DNA of 64,000 nucleotides from Xestospongia bergquistia. Its lineage: Eukaryota; Porifera; Demospongiae; Haplosclerida; Petrosiidae. Position 1 is the first letter of the stretch. Each line of letters begins with the position of its first letter. The DNA lies in contig OZ014413.1 of assembly GCA_963965975.1 (NCBI GenBank), positions 2,304,001 through 2,368,000 on the forward strand. The letters run 5' to 3'. The position numbers were made by a program, and so were the translations under genes. Positions 44,312 through 56,118 of the stretch are shown here, one piece after another. Under the pieces are notes generated by a model, which saw nothing but the letters and a program-made list of their open reading frames with translations, was not told the origin of the DNA and ran no database searches.

Positions 44312-45674
44312 TTGCAATAATTCTTTAAATAATTGAGGTCACAAAACATAATATCTGTTTACGTTGCTGACACTTAATATCAACAACATTTACAAACTTA
44401 TGATATCAAACTCTCCCATTTAATAAATCCATTGAAAAATGGCAACACTCATACAAGATTGTTACTAGATCTTTAATACAACTTAAATTTAATTCTAATA
44501 CATTTGTTCCATAGAGAATGATTGATATTGATAAGCTACAGCTAATAAGAGTGTGATAGAAGGTTGTAAGCATATAGAAATACTATATGTAATTGTCAGA
44601 AAATAACAATATATACATGTTATTTGACCATTATATTTTCTTATGGATGTAAGTCAATAAAAAAGAGGATTGTTGGCTGTTAAATCGTTTATAAATGATG
44701 TTTTATTCTTAGGTGCTGCTTATCCACAATCAATTCAACTTGTAAGTAATTTTAGTGATAATAAACCAGTAGTGCCTATGAATACACTTTCACAATTAAT
44801 GATGATCATTTAGGATTATCCTCATCTGAATAGTGTTGGTTATTATCCAGGACCAAAACAGTTCAGTGGTAAGTTATATATGTTTTACACTTTGAACATT
44901 CTATGTCATTGATATTAAAGAAATTATATATGTTATACTAAACTATACTGATTGTAGCTAATAACGCCCCACCACAATATTTTGGGGAACCTGCTCCTTT
45001 TCCACATGCCCAACAAGAGGTAAAATATGATAATCATAAGTAATTGCATCAATTATGCATCTGTAACATATAACATTAGCTATGCATTGTATTACGTAAA
45101 TTACACTTGACCATTATAAATAATTGAAATGCTTATTTAATTATATCTTTAATAGTATGGCTTCTTGAAAGCATATTGTATTACTTTAATTCTGTTTTTT
45201 TAGTCAAGTTCCAATGTAGTTGTAGTTTAGAGTCAGCCTTCTGTGACTGCAACTACCGTTCGTCCTATTGGTGATCATTTTCTGACATTGGGTATTGTGC
45301 TCACTATCTTATGTGTCCTCTGTGGAACATGGACGTCTCTCTTCTGTACTATTCCAGCCATCATTTTTTCTACAATGGTAACAATATAATTAAAATTAGA
45401 TATTATATTCAACAAGCAAAATGAACTTTATATTTTTAAAACTATTCTTTCTTATGTACTCTTGTTATAGCTAAATTTATATAAAAGTTGTTAAAAGTCA
45501 AGTTAAAATTTTTTGTTATAATGAAGCAATGATGTATATAATGTAATCAAAATTATTAATGCTTTAAAAATCTATATCATTGCTCAATGTAATTTTGACG
45601 TATTAATGAATTTTTTTTATTTTGTCTCATATAGGCTCGAGTACGCTTTTCGATATAAACTACAGAAGGTTGCA

Positions 45675-47665
45675 ATGGAAGGTAAAGAAATGTATAATTC
45701 TTTTCTTTATTTTTAAATGTGCACAATACATGTAGTCACTAGCTAGTGCTTGTTAGAATATATATATATATAGGGTGTGCGAAAAATCATTATCAAATTT
45801 CATGTAGCAGTGAGGTTGTTTTTCTTAACACTAAATGCATGATTGCTATCATTTGTTAGAATTTACATTACCAAACTTTATAAGGAATATAATATATGCA
45901 TGCAAATATATATGTGACCTGATTTACAATAAAGGACGACTATTCAAAATATTTGTCGCATAATTTGTGAAAGTTTGGTAAACATACAGTTGCTATATAT
46001 GTATATATATATATATATTATGCAACAATTCATGGTAACTGCATGCATACAAAATTGTTTTTAGACGTGTTTTAACAATGCTTCCTTTTCACAAATCATG
46101 TAACAAATGTTATGACAGAAGTAGTTCCTTATTGCAAATCAGATCGCATATAAGTAAATATTTTTGCACTTAATATTAAAAACATTTACAAACTTATGAT
46201 ATCAAACACTCCCTATTAATAAATCCATGTAAATATGACAACACTTATCCACGATTGTTATTGGATTCTTAGAAAATACATTTTAAATGTAAATCTAATA
46301 CATGTGCTCCAAAGAGAGCAAAAGCAAACATTTAGAAGCAAACATTTAGAAGCTGCTACTAATAAAAAGTGTATGAATGTTGTAAGCATATAGATATACT
46401 ATATGTAGTTGTCAGAAAATGGCAATATATATATTATATATATATATGTTATCTATAGTTATTTTACCATTATATTTTTTCTTATGGATGTAAGTCAATA
46501 AAGAAAGAGCTTAGAGGCTGTTGAAATCGTTTATTAATGATGCTTTTTTCTTAGGTGCTGGTTATCCACCATCAATTCAACTTGTAAGTAATGTATGATA
46601 ATAAGCCATCTATAGTAAACATGTCTATATGCATCCATTTTCACAATTAATGATGATCATTTAGGAACATCCTCATCCGAATAGTGTTGGCTATTATACA
46701 AGACCAAAACAGTTCAGTGGTAAGTACATATTTTTTACACTTTAGAATATTCTATGTTATTGACATTAAAGAAATCATATATAGTATACTTCAATATACT
46801 CATTGTAGCTAATCCTGCCTCATTCCCATATTTTGGGCAACCTGCTCCTCTTCCGCAGGCCCAACAGCAGGTAAAATATGATAACCATATTGAATTGTAT
46901 CATAAGCATCTGTAACATATAACATTAGCTATGCATTGTATTACGTAAATTACACTTGACAGTTATACATAATTGAAATGCTTATATAATCATTTAAGTG
47001 TATGGCTTCTAAAAGGTGTATTATATTACACGGATGCTGTTTTTAGGAAGGTACTAATGTGGTTGTAGTACAAAGTCAACCTTCTGGGATTGCGACTACC
47101 ATTCGTCCTATTGGTATTCATTATCTGATATTGAGTATTGTGCTCACAATCTTATGTGTCCTCTGTGGAACATGGTTGCCTCTCTTTTGTACTATTCCAG
47201 CCATCATCTTTTCAATAATGGTAATAACAAAATTAGTAATATATATTACATTTAACAAATAAAATGATCTTTATATTTTTAAACTACTCTTACTCTTGTT
47301 ATATCTGAATAAAAGTCAAATTAAAAATGTTTATTATAATGAAGCAATTAATTTATTTAACGTATTCAATATTATTAATGCTTTAAAAATGTACATAATT
47401 GCTAACTGTAATTTTGGAGTATTAATGAAATGTTTTTTTGTTGACACAGGCTCGAGACGCTGATGCACGAGGTGACCACGAAGCTGCTCGCTCTCATTGT
47501 CGTATTGCACTTGGTTTCAACATTTGTGGCGTACTTGGCTGGATTTTTCTTGTCAGTATGATTATTTACATTTCTGCTTTAGTTTATTCTGAAACAGGAT
47601 ACAATGTTTGCTACGGAATTGACGATTATTATAACAATACATACAGTTATTACTGTTACAAGTAA
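45675..47665 (+). CDS. CD225/dispanin family protein C8 (six exons, 180 aa)
   Basis: Exons 45675-45681, 46555-46583, 46665-46719, 46809-46870, 47047-47220, 47450-47665, all in phase and open. MEGAGYPPSIQL; exon 3 HPHPNSVGYYTRPKQF; exon 4 NPASFPYFGQPAPLP, where the PPxY of its paralogs is reduced to SFPY; exon 5 begins EGTNVVVVQSQPSG; TM1 HYLILSIVLTILCVLCGTWLPLFCTI; loop ARDADARGDHEAARSHC; TM2 IALGFNICGVLGW; tail NTYSYYCYK. It is directly fused upstream to broken C7 with no independent distal promoter beyond the retained leader (from GTACGCTTTTCG), so its transcription may depend on sequence inside C7. Intact and probably functional, but a candidate for altered regulation. Confidence 0.85.
45913..46148. 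mobile_element. MITE-A copy in intron 1 of C8
   Basis: TGTGACCTGATTTACAATAA ... TTGCAAATCAGATCGCA, flanked by TATA. Most similar to 43571-43830, so it may have been copied with the C7/C8 duplication. Confidence 0.8.
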
Positions 47666-47998
47666 AGGAATAAAAAATTAGTTGTGATCCTCACAAAACA
47701 ATTAATATGTAGACGTGTCTATTGTTATTGAATACAATATAGTAAATTTATTATTGTCATTCTGTTAATGTGATAATTTACAAATATTATACTTTATATA
47801 TGCTTTGCAAATTAGTAATGTTGTTACCACCAATTATGATTTCTATTGTTCTCAGCACGTAATAGTTTAATTAACTAATTGAATTTTTTGTGAAATAATG
47901 CAGCATTATCGTTTATTATGTTTGGCAAAGAGGGTTTTATTACAAATTGAGACTTACTTTTCTTTGTATGTGTCTTGTTCATACTTGCAACATCATAA

Positions 47999-49123
47999 AC
48001 GGAAGGTAAATTGTAGATCTATCTTTTATAATAGTTTTTTTGTCAGTAATTTTATATATAATTAGATGGCTTTTGAAGGTTTAGTATAAGTAGCTTAATA
48101 AACAAATGTGTGTGTAAGTAGATGTAATGTTTTCAGCAGGTATGTATAGAGTCTTGTTAAATAAAATAACACCTGCATGCAGTTACAATTGTTTTCTTTC
48201 AGAGAAGTGCACTTTGTAATTTTGCCATAAAATTATATCTTAAGTATTTTGAATTTTTACTGTAAATCAAATTACCAAGTAAAGATTTATTATAGTAAAT
48301 GTGCAACATAATTTTACATGTTAAATGTACAAACATTTTAGAATGTTGATTATGAGCTTAAGACATTAAACAATATTCATATATAACATTCTTTGTTCCA
48401 AGAAATAAAGGAAACAATTATAAATTATATTACTAAAAATAACTATACAAAAACAATGGACAACAAAGCTAGCCTATGTTCATTAGTGTAATTGTATTGT
48501 TGTAATTGTTTAATCTGTGGAAATGTTCGTTACACTTATGGTTTTTAGGTGCTGCTTATCCACCATAAACTCAACCTGTAAGTATAAGTAGTGATAATAA
48601 AACTGTAATATACTTGTATATGAAAATGGCTATTATTTAGGGGCGTGTTCATCCAGTGATGCTTGTTATACACTTTGTTGTTATAATTGTTGGAAGTTGA
48701 TATAATAAAAAGTAAAATTTTATTGCTGCTACAACCTACAATGTTTTCTATTGTTCTCGGCACTCACATGTTCTTCACAGTACTGATCTCTGGCTCTACC
48801 TACAAGCTTTCTTCAACTTTATCCATAGTATCTATTTGTCTGTAAAAAAATTCGCATGTAATTGTGTATTATAAGATGTTAATCTCCTTCTTTAAATTGA
48901 ACAATTGGGTATAGATGTATTTATTAACAACATTTAGATCTCGCCATACAAGAGCTAGCATACAGAGCTATTGGTCTTAATTTGGCAGTTTTGTTGCTTT
49001 GATACTTGTTATTGTCGGTATCATTATTATCGTTGTTGTTGTAAGTTTGCAGCAAGTGACAGTGTTTGCTATTGATATGACAGTTATTATGGCTATATAT
49101 ACAGTCGTTATTACTACAAGTAA
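47999..49123 (+). pseudogene. CD225 gene C9, broken
   Basis: Exon-1 relic 47999-48005 is ACGGAAG (start ATG to ACG) with a good donor. Exon 2 48549-48577 has CCA CCA TAA, an in-frame stop. Exon 3 survives only as GGGCGTGTTCATCCAGTGATG (~48,641), then a stretch resembling another CD225 promoter (TGTTTTCTATTGTTCTCGG, 48,740) intrudes. Exons 4-5 are missing. Exon 6 (~48,940-49123) is frameshifted but its tail codons and stop are recognisable. Non-functional. Confidence 0.85.
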
Positions 49124-49317
49124 ATGAATAAAAGCCAGTAATGAAGCTCAGTAATTTGATATGTAGATGTGTCTAGTTTTTTGCATACAATATAGTAGAA
49201 TTTATTGTTGTCATTTAGTTATTGTGATAATTTACAATTATTATTCTTCTTTAATATTTTTTAAAATTAGTAATGTTAGTTATTTTAGTAATTTTTAATA
49301 TCAATACTACTTTATAA

Positions 49318-49440
49318 CTGAGGGTCAGAAACCAGTCAAAATATTATTGAGGGTCAGAAATCAGTACAGTGAACATATTGAGGGTTAAAACCCAGTAAAC
49401 ATATCATGAAGGGTAGAACTAGTCAACATAACATATTGTA
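49318..49440. repeat. Degenerate ~30-bp tandem repeat in the C9 3' flank
   Basis: About four copies of GAGGGTCAGAAACCAGTCAA-CATAT. One or two copies occur after C1 (27,545), C3 (35,713) and C10 (52,260), so it is a family 3'-flank motif expanded here. Confidence 0.7.
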
Positions 49441-50049
49441 TGAAAGGAGAATACTCATGTTAGTGTATTAATTAGTAGGATTCATTATTTTAACAGATAC
49501 CTAACATATATTTGATAGTAAAACAACATTATGCTTTTGTGGAAAAAATTAATTTCTAATAAACTAAAACAGACCAAAGATATTTAATATATTGTTAAGT
49601 AGGTGATAAGTGGTTGCTATGACAATATTATCATTAACAATATTTACCCATTAAATTAATAAAGTTGTCATGCTAATTGCTCTTTTTTGGTGTCCTTGGA
49701 TTTTTCTGATATTCTTACTACCCATTTTGTGTTTGACCATTTTATCTATGTTATCTATTTATCTGTCAAGAATTTCATATATAATTGTGTATCATAAGAT
49801 ATTAATCTTCTCTCCTTTCTTTACGTATTTAGGAACAACGTCTCGCTCTATACAGGCCTTGCGCGAATTATACATATTTATATAAGAAATAGCACGCCAA
49901 ACTCCGCCTTTATCACGTGAATAGGAATAAACACTTTTTGATTATAAAATATTACCCCCTATGCTTGCTCACAGCGGAGTACTTGAAGAGATAAACTCAA
50001 CCTTAGACGCTTGGTGTACTCTTTTACATTAAAAAAGTCAACGGCTGTA
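49441..50049. other. Interval before C10 with its promoter
   Basis: AT-rich. C10 promoter elements: CACGTG 49914-49919, TATAAAAT 49943-49950, then a leader GAGATAAACTCAACC as in C1-C3. A 71-codon hydrophobic frame at 49670-49885 has no homolog among the other genes and is treated as chance. Confidence 0.5.
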
Positions 50050-50106
50050 ATGGAAGGTAAGAAAGGTATGGTTCTTTTCTTTATGCTTGAATGTGCAAAG
50101 CACAGT

Positions 50107-50150
<44 letters not shown>

Positions 50151-52008
50151 TAAATTTTTATTTTGTGATCCACACATAGGCAGTTTGAATTAGACAACAT
50201 TTGTGCATTTTAATAGTTAATAGCAAAGATAAGTAGTCTGTATGTTTATATTATGTGCACAATATCATTTATTAAGATCATTTTAATCTCATTTTCCATA
50301 TAATCTATAATTTGTAGTATGGTTAAATTTAATTAGTCGCATTTTTTGCATTGGTTTGTGGTATACACTAGTCTATTACTATAGTTTAAATAGTTCTTTG
50401 ATTCTCTGAAAAAATCCCTACATTCTTATATAACGCAGTTAGTCTAGACATAACCTAATATACTATAAGGTAATCCAGTATTTTCTAAATAATTAAAACA
50501 ACAAAAAATATATCTATTTATTAATTAAGAAATTTAAGTATGATTTGTTCATATAATCTTTTACTAAATATTTAATACAGGATGCATGTAACAAACCTAT
50601 TTTACTGAAAAAAGTAAACAAAACTGTTTTGATTACTAATGTAATAAATTTTAGTGCATTAGTAATCAAAACAGTGTTATGTTTACTTTTTTGTATATAA
50701 TAAGTATGCTTCATGTGTGTGCAACCTGTATAACAATATATTAGTTAAATCAACCAATCTATTTTATAGTAACCTATTAAACCATAACACTTTTTCTTAT
50801 AGACTTAAGTCAATTAAGAAATGTACTTAGTAGCTGTTAAATTTGTTTATTTGTGATGTTTTTGTTCTTAGGTGCTGCTTATCAACCATTAACTCAAGCT
50901 GTAAGTATATGTAGTGATAATAAACTGATAAGTATATTTTACTTGTCTACGTTCATAATTAATTTCTGTCAGCAGGGTCATCTTCACGCAACTTTTAGTG
51001 GTTATTACCCAGGACCACAAACGTTCAATAGTAAGTTATAAATGGTTAAAACTTCAAACATACTATATTGTTCTCATTGAAAGAAATCATATATATACTT
51101 CATTATACTCAATGTAGCTAATGTTTCCCCACCACCATATTTTGGGCATCCTGCTCCTGCTCCACAGGCCCAACAGCATGTGAGAAGTGATAACTTTAGC
51201 AAATTATATATGCATCTGTAACATACAATATTAGCTATGCATAGAATTAGACAAATTACATTTGACTCTTAAACATAATTTAGTGCTTATATATAAGTGT
51301 ATGGCTTAATTCTTTAAGGCATGAAAAATCACTTGGGTACTGATTTTTTTAGTCAAGCTCCAATGTAGTTGTAGTGCAGAGTCAACCTTCTGTGATTACA
51401 ACTACCTTTCGTCCAATTCGTGATCATTATCTGACATTGGGTATTGTGCTCACAATCTTATGTATTCTCTTTGGAACATGGCATGCACTATTTTGTACTA
51501 TTCCAGCTATCATCTTTTCTATTATGGTAATAAATATAATTAATAACGTATGTTATATTTAAGAAAGTAAATGCACTTTATACTTTTAAACTACTACTCT
51601 TGTAATGGAAACTGTTTAGTACTTTGTTATATATAAATGTTATAGAACTTGTGAAAGTCAGATGAAAAATGCTTATTATAATTAATGAAAGAACAAATTT
51701 ATATGATGTAATAAAATTATTAATGTTTTAAACATAATTGCTAAATGTAATTTTTGAAGTATTTATAAAATGTTGCACGTTTTTGTTTGAAATAGGCTCG
51801 AGATGCTGATGCACGAGGTGACACTGAAGCTGCTCTCACTAATGGTCGTATTGCCATGGGTCTTAATGTTGGCGGTTTAGTTTTTTGTATGCTTTTTATA
51901 GTTGGTATCATTATTGCTGTTATTGTTGTAACTTCTGCAACCACTGATAGTGTTTGCTATGGAAATGACATTTATGGCTATACATACAGTTACTACTGTT
52001 CAAAATAA
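50050..52008 (+). CDS. CD225/dispanin family protein C10 (six exons, 179 aa)
   Basis: Exons 50050-50056, 50872-50900, 50976-51030, 51118-51179, 51353-51526, 51796-52008, phases 1-0-1-0-0, open. MEGAAYQPLTQA; GYYPGPQTF; SPPPYFGHPAPAP (PPxY); RDHYLTLGIVLTILCILFGTW (TM1), CTIPAIIFS; loop ARDADARGDTEAALTN; TM2 IAMGLNVGGLVF; tail YTYSYYCSK. The stop overlaps AATAAA (52004-52009) and a second AATAAA follows at 52012. It is the parent type of the orphan exons at 57017 and 62804 (ATAMG/RDHY and ALTNG features shared). First gene of the repeating C10-C11-C12 superunit. Confidence 0.88.
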
Positions 52009-53213
52009 AGTAATAAAAGCCAGCTGCAGTCATAATATATACTCAAGAAACTTTTGTATATGCAGATGTGTCTAGTTTTATTGTAAAACTAAAACTTTTA
52101 TTGTTTTATTATTATTTTATTGTTTTATTGCTTTAGTTTTTTGTAGAAACTTACTTTTGTCATCCAGTTAATGTAACAATTTCTAAATATTATACTTTTT
52201 TGATATGCTTCATAATGATTGTATGCTTTAATTAAATACTGATATTTTTTTAGTAGGTAGGTCAAAAATAAACTATTGATGGTCAGAACACTGTTCAATA
52301 TATCATATGATAAGTTTGCAGAATATTTCTGCATGTGCATAAATAAGTAGGGATACATTATTATAGCAAATAATACGATATTTGTAGTGAAATGGTATTT
52401 ATGTTATTAGAGGATTTAAATATTTTCTAATTAAAGAAAACAGACAAGAAAAAACTAATTAAATAGCTTGTATCTGTTATTGTACATAACATCATATTAA
52501 AATGATAGACTTTAAGAATGTCTTCGTCAATCTGATAGCTGATTTTATCAGTATTTTTCATTACTTTATTGACATTAAATTTGAGCTTAAAAATAGCACT
52601 TGTTAGTTTTTATTGAGCACTATATTTAACATTGTTTTAGTTTAATTGACTAAAAATCTGAATTAGGACAATAATACAATATACGTACATTAAGATAATA
52701 TACAGAAATTATGACTTCAAAAGAACTGAGAACTTAAATTACTAATTTTTATTATTAACCTTCTTTAATTATAGATTCAGATGGAAATAGGCTGAACTTG
52801 ATATTTTTAAAATTAATAAGCTATGATTTAATTTAGGGATGATTGGCAAGTAGTGTTTCGTCATAATTGAGAGACATTAATTACAAGATATAACGTTTTC
52901 TATTGTGCTATGCACGTGATCATTTAATTGACCAATCGGAATGCATTTCAACTTAATAATTGATTGTTAAATCTATAAATAGTTTTAGCATATCGTCTAT
53001 GAGATGTAGACACAAACAATATTCATACATAACATTCCCTTTGAGAAATAATAAAGGAAAAAAAAACTATGAATACTGTAATTAAAAATGTTTCTTAAGA
53101 AACTGCAAGGCTAGGCACTATCCGTGAATATTATTCTCAATAATGTTATTACATTATTATAATTTTGATGTCAGTAGCTATAAAAACGTATTTAAAATTT
53201 ATGTTTTCCAAAG
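52009..53213. other. C10 3' flank and remnant C11 promoter (exon 1 deleted)
   Basis: Contains the block ATAACGTTTTCTATTGTGC, CACGTG (52913-52918) and TTAATTGACCAATCGG, which in the C13 locus lies upstream of exon 1. Here the sequence jumps from CCAATCGGAATGC (~52,945) to intron-1 sequence (GATTGTTAAATCTATAAATAG, ~52,962): about 470 bp present before C13, including the ATGGAAG exon, is missing. Confidence 0.7.
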
Positions 53214-54221
53214 GTGTTGGTCATCCACCATCAACTCAATCTGTAAGTACCAGTTACTTTATAATAAGTAGGTGATTTTAGTTATAAATTATTCTATGGT
53301 AAAATAAATTTCAAACTTTATTATACATGTGTTTATACATATACAGGAATACCCTCCTACAAATAGTGAAAGGTATTATCCAGGACCACAACAGTTCAAA
53401 GGTATCTCACATTGTATTTAAATGAATGATAAAATAACATATTAATTGATTATGAAGAATTATATTCTCATTGCAGCTGATAATCCACCTCCTCCATATT
53501 ACAATGAAAATGCTTATACTCGACCTCGACAGCAGGTTAACAAAACAATTGTTTAACATTGCATCTAAGTAGCTAGCAAATTAATATATTTTATTTAACT
53601 CTATGACATATAGAAATTTTGATAAAAACATAATCAAACTATTTTTACTTCTTCCTATTTGTATATAGCCACCTGTCAGAGTAAATATGGTACACCAACA
53701 ACCTCAAGCCATTGTTATGACCCCTCCCATAAGTAATGTCGAAGATCACTCCTTGACATTCAGTGTTTTTCTTACAGTAATGTGTGGACTCATTGGAATA
53801 TGGCCTTGTCTCCTCTGTACTATTCCAGCAATTGTCTTCTCTGCTATGGTAACTGCAGTACATATATAATAGACTTATTGTGTACTATGTACAATGGTTT
53901 CATCATAACAAATAAAATTAATAAAATTATAAAAAAACATAATTAACAACTACTTAATAATAAGCATTGAAGCTCTTGAAATCAAACAGCACTACAGAAA
54001 CTTATACTTTTGATTGCTTTTTTGTCTTATTACTATTTAACATATGCCATTTTTATGATTGTAATGTATTTGTCTTGTAGGCACGTGATGCTCATGCAAG
54101 AGGTGATTATGCAACTGCTACAAAACATGGTCGTATTGCTCTTGGTTTAAACATTGGTGCTGTATTGTTTTGGCCTATCATCTTTCTTGTTGCTATGATT
54201 ACTCTTATTTCTGTAGATTAA
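53214..54221 (+). CDS. CD225/dispanin family protein C11, exons 2-6 open, exon 1 missing
   Basis: Exons 53214-53242, 53347-53401, 53477-53535, 53669-53848, 54081-54221 keep the family phases and are all open. A divergent subfamily: VGHPPSTQS; YPPTNSERYYPGPQQF; DNPPPPYYNENAYTRPRQQ (PPxY retained); exon 5 with HQQPQAIVMTPP, DHSLTFSVFLTVMCGLIGIW, CTIPAIVFS; loop ARDAHARGDYATATKH; TM2 IALGLNIGAVLFWPIIF; short tail ending ISVD instead of the Tyr-rich end. The start micro-exon seen at C13 (58221) is deleted, so either another 5' exon is used (nearest in-frame internal ATG gives an N-truncated protein with TM1) or it is a recent pseudogene. Intactness of five exons suggests the loss is young or the gene is rescued. 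Confidence 0.72.
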
Positions 54222-54715
54222 TTATCTAACAAACAATACTTTTAAACAACATTATTTTTGGAAAGGTTTATTTTAATATTATTTAGTTTACTTGCAGCTT
54301 GCTTTTAAATGGATATTTAGTACCAAAAAGCTAATAATAATTATTATTACTAAGCTGATTAAATGTTGCCACCAACCATGTGCATGGCTATTAAAGGTGT
54401 ATTATAGTGAGCAGCTCCTTCATTTATTTATTTAACCTTCAAATTATATTAAACAGAAATTAACCTCAAGAGAGTGCCACAACTGTTTTTAAAATGATTG
54501 GGATAGTCATTATAATTTTTTGCGGTATATATTACATCAGTAGGAATAGATTCTATAAAAATATTCACTACTTTTTTTTGAAGGGGCAAGACCGGGCGTG
54601 GCTATTAAATTGTGGAGCAGCGTTTACGGTTTATATCATACTATTGTTCGGCGTTTACAGTTCTATAGCAATTTTGAGACTAACCTCGATACTTCTTATC
54701 CTTTTAGCAATATAA
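54222..54715. other. C11-C12 interval
   Basis: AT-rich with a less AT-rich block at 54,585-54,715 (GACCGGGCGTGGC...GTTCGGCGTTTACAG...) that is repeated before C14 (60,025-60,161) and is the likely promoter of the C12/C14 type. No CACGTG or clear TATA. Confidence 0.5.
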
Positions 54716-56118
54716 ATGGAAGGTACGCAATTATTCATATCATATATAAAATTTCCATATAGCTGCTTTAATGGACGGTCCTACATATAGCCAGACACAT
54801 ATCATTGAACGAAGGACCGTCTTTCGTTCAACAATAGGGTTGTGTCTAGCTCGTGAGACTATAAACACAAATATAAAATAAATAGTTTTATATAAGAAAG
54901 TGTTAATATTTTTGACTATAATATAGATAGAAGATTCTGCAAAATTTTGTTTTACTATGAGGTATATGATTATTTAACTTCGAAGCTATTGTAATTGTAA
55001 AAAGGTAGTTGTGTTACAGGAATGAAATTTCCTTCTTGTTTTCTTGTTTACACATTTAGTGACAAAACTAGGAAATTGTAATGAATTCAATTAATAAAAA
55101 TAATTAATTGCTAATGTGACAAGACTATAACTACAAAGAAGCACGAAATATATTTTGTATGTATATCACTTTAAAATTATTGAATGTCACTATATACACC
55201 ATTCACATGACGATAATGATACAGACAAAAATGCAATGCACTTATTTGCTGTGAAATAAGCCATTTTTTCCAGATATTGCTAATCCATCATCAACAAAAT
55301 CTGTAAGTTATATAAAAAAATAAACATATTATTTGCGTATATAAATAATGTATATGTGCATTGTATGTATGTGGGAATGCAATAAAAATTGTCATTATAT
55401 CCAATATCATATTTTTCTAGGGATCACTACATCCTCCAGTAACAGATGGATATTATCCAGTACCACAACATTTTAAAGGTATACCCCACGAATATTAAAA
55501 TAAAATAATGTTAACTAAGTTACAATAGATGTTAATCCACATGGTCTAGATAATCACAAGCTAGCTCTTGCTTACAATCCTCAACAATTGGTATAAAGCT
55601 AATCCCTGGTAACAAAAAGCTAAATATTCTTTTTTCTTATCACACAGAGCAATATAACTGCAATTCAGGAGCAACCTACAACTAGAACCACTACAACTCG
55701 TGCTGTTGGTGATCATTACTTGACAATGTCTATTGCACTCACAATACTGAGTATACTATTTGGAACATAAAGTCTTATATGTACAGTTCCTGCCCTCATC
55801 TTTTCTATTAAGGTAAATGCTGCTTTATAATGTATAATATGACTTGTAACTGCATTTATTATTATGTTTTTAAATTTAAATTTTTGTTAGTCCCATGATG
55901 CCTATAAAAGAGGTGATGGTGATACTGCTGTTTCCTATGGTCGCATTGCACTTCGTTTCAACATTGGTGCTCTGGTGACTTGGATTGTGGTTTTTATCAT
56001 CATTGTTATTTATATTTTTATAATATATTTTATTCTTTCTAAAGCATTTGTTTTTGCTGCACTAATAAAGAAAAGAAACGGTATATTAAACAACTTTTAC
56101 TTTCTAATATTTTGCTAA
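54716..56118 (+). pseudogene. CD225 gene C12, nonsense in TM1 exon
   Basis: Exons 54716-54722, 55274-55302, 55421-55478, 55529-55590, 55648-55812, 55891-56118, all with conserved phases. Third subfamily: MEDIANPSSTKS; DGYYPVPQHF; exon 4 VNPHGLDNHKLALAYNPQQ without PPxY; exon 5 SNITAIQEQPTT..., DHYLTMSIALTILSILFGT. The next codon is TAA (55768-55770) where the paralog C14 has TAC (Tyr), cutting the protein in TM1. The exon 6 frame (SHDAYKRGDGDTAVSYG, LRFNIGALVTW) remains open with an extended C-terminus. A single base change separates it from an open frame, so the loss may be recent, polymorphic or a sequencing error. Confidence 0.82.
54771..54838. repeat. Nested inverted repeats in C12 intron 1
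   Basis: TTGAACGAA/TTCGTTCAA arms around GGACCGTCT, itself the complement of GGACGGTCC at about 54,773. The C14 intron 1 has a decayed version (60,220-60,285). Confidence 0.6.

Larger units (their letters stand above)
43316..45658 (+). pseudogene. CD225 gene C7, nonsense in exon 5 and exon 6 cut by recombination
   Basis: Exons 43316-43322, 44713-44741, 44814-44868, 44958-45019, 45204-45377 are all in phase (AAYPQSIQL; GYYPGPKQF; APPQYFGEP with PPxY; full TM1). In exon 5, GTG CAG has become GTT TAG (45228-45230). Exon 6 keeps only GCTCGAG (45635-45641) and then runs directly into the leader of C8 (GTACGCTTTTCGATA...), so a deletion joined C7 intron 5/exon 6 to the C8 5' UTR, and the frame ends at TAA 45656-45658. 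Intron 1 carries MITE-A copies and (AT)n tracts. Confidence 0.9.

Noticed and set aside
54494..54715. 73-aa hydrophobic ORF before C12
   Set aside because: Covers the promoter-like block; the homologous sequence before C14 is interrupted, so the frame is not conserved.
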